A DNA stretch of 64,000 nucleotides from Pseudomonas fulva (GTDB lineage: Bacteria; Pseudomonadota; Gammaproteobacteria; Pseudomonadales; Pseudomonadaceae): assembly GCF_015680705.1 (NCBI RefSeq), contig NZ_JADNYP010000004.1:186001-250000 (forward strand), given 5' to 3'. The notes below the pieces were generated by a model. The model made no database searches. It saw nothing but the letters and a program-made list of their open reading frames with translations, and was not told the DNA's origin. How positions within the stretch are numbered: position 1 is the first letter of the stretch; each line of letters begins with the position of its first letter. The position numbers were made by a program, and so were the translations under genes. Below, one piece after another: positions 63,698-64,000 of this stretch.

Positions 63698-64000
63698 TTA
63701 ATGCATGGCCTTGATACGATCGACCACGCGCTGCGCCAGGTCGTCCGGCCGGAACTTGGCCAGGAAGTCATCGGCACCGACCTTCTTCACCATGGCATGG
63801 TTGAACACGCCCGATAGCGAAGTATGCAGCAGGATGTGCAGCCCCTGCATGCGCTGATCGCCTCGAATCTCGGCGGTCAGGGTATAGCCGTCCATTTCCG
63901 GCATCTCGATGTCCGAGATCATCATCAGGAACTCGTCTTCTGGCCGCTTGCCCTCGTCCACCAGCTTGCGCAGGTAGTCCAGGGCCTGACGACCGTCGTT
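63698..64000 (-). CDS. cheV: Chemotaxis protein CheV, C-terminal part (cut by window edge)
   Basis: The last 100 residues of CheV, a CheW-receiver fusion. Visible are the second half of the receiver domain: NDGRQALDYLRKLVDEGKRP, the phospho-site strand MMISDIEMPEMDG, then HTSLSG and the VGADDFLAKF Lys region. The N-terminal CheW domain lies beyond base 64000. The gap of 54 bases to cheR suggests one operon. Confidence 0.9.
   Translation of the reverse strand, partial: NDGRQALDYLRKLVDEGKRPEDEFLMMISDIEMPEMDGYTLTAEIRGDQRMQGLHILLHTSLSGVFNHAMVKKVGADDFLAKFRPDDLAQRVVDRIKAMH

Overview
The window is a high-GC stretch of a Pseudomonas chromosome. Gene order and protein sequences suggest the P. putida / P. 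entomophila group: a polar-flagellum and chemotaxis super-cluster sits beside the cytochrome c maturation operon, with FleQ/FleSR/FliA regulation, FleN/FlhF polarity genes and MotCD. No tRNA, rRNA, CRISPR array, intact insertion sequence or prophage was recognised. Almost everything is on the minus strand; the plus-strand exceptions are a fliK-like/flhB-like pair and a large toxin gene.

Layout from the left. (1) 1-6752: ccmABCDEFGHI on the minus strand, tightly overlapped; ccmI runs off the left edge. (2) 6899-8784, plus strand: a second FliK-family protein and a short FlhB C-domain homologue. (3) 8803-12115: an accessory patch holding a truncated RHS N-terminus (minus) and a 912-residue toxin-like protein (plus) whose C-terminus carries a TcdA/TcdB-type glycosyltransferase signature. 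(4) 12312-22896, minus: DUF2802 gene, cheW, a ParP-like CheW-domain gene, a ParA-like gene, motD, motC, cheB, cheA, cheZ, cheY, fliA and fleN. (5) 23005-32128: flhF, flhA, flhB, fliR, fliQ, fliP, fliO, fliN, fliM, fliL (export gate and switch). (6) 32295-40420: fliK, hptB, an hsbR remnant, hsbA, fliJ, fliI, fliH, fliG, fliF, fliE. (7) 40584-49300: fleR, fleS, fleQ, fliT, fliS, fliD, flaG, fliC. (8) 49542-50468: a ketoacyl-ACP-synthase-III-like enzyme. (9) 50735-62468: flgL, K, J, I, H, G, F, a small secreted protein gene, flgE, D, C, B. (10) 62816-64000: cheR and the C-terminal part of cheV, cut by the right edge.

How the genes work together: FleQ with sigma-54 drives the early genes. Clear GG-N10-GC sigma-54 sites are readable before flhA, fliL, fliE, fleS, flgF and flgB. 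FleSR drives the hook/rod genes. FliA drives late genes, and a textbook sigma-28 site lies before fliC. Two convincing intrinsic terminators are visible: after fliC (GAAA tetraloop) and after the ketoacyl synthase gene.

The most unusual items are: an hsbR gene reduced to about 80 codons between intact hptB and hsbA, so the HptB-HsbR-HsbA switch lacks its middle component here; the glycosyltransferase toxin beside the RHS fragment; four regularly spaced acidic repeats in the CheA linker; a flagellin gene with an apparently AT-richer centre; and the fliK2 / short-flhB pair.
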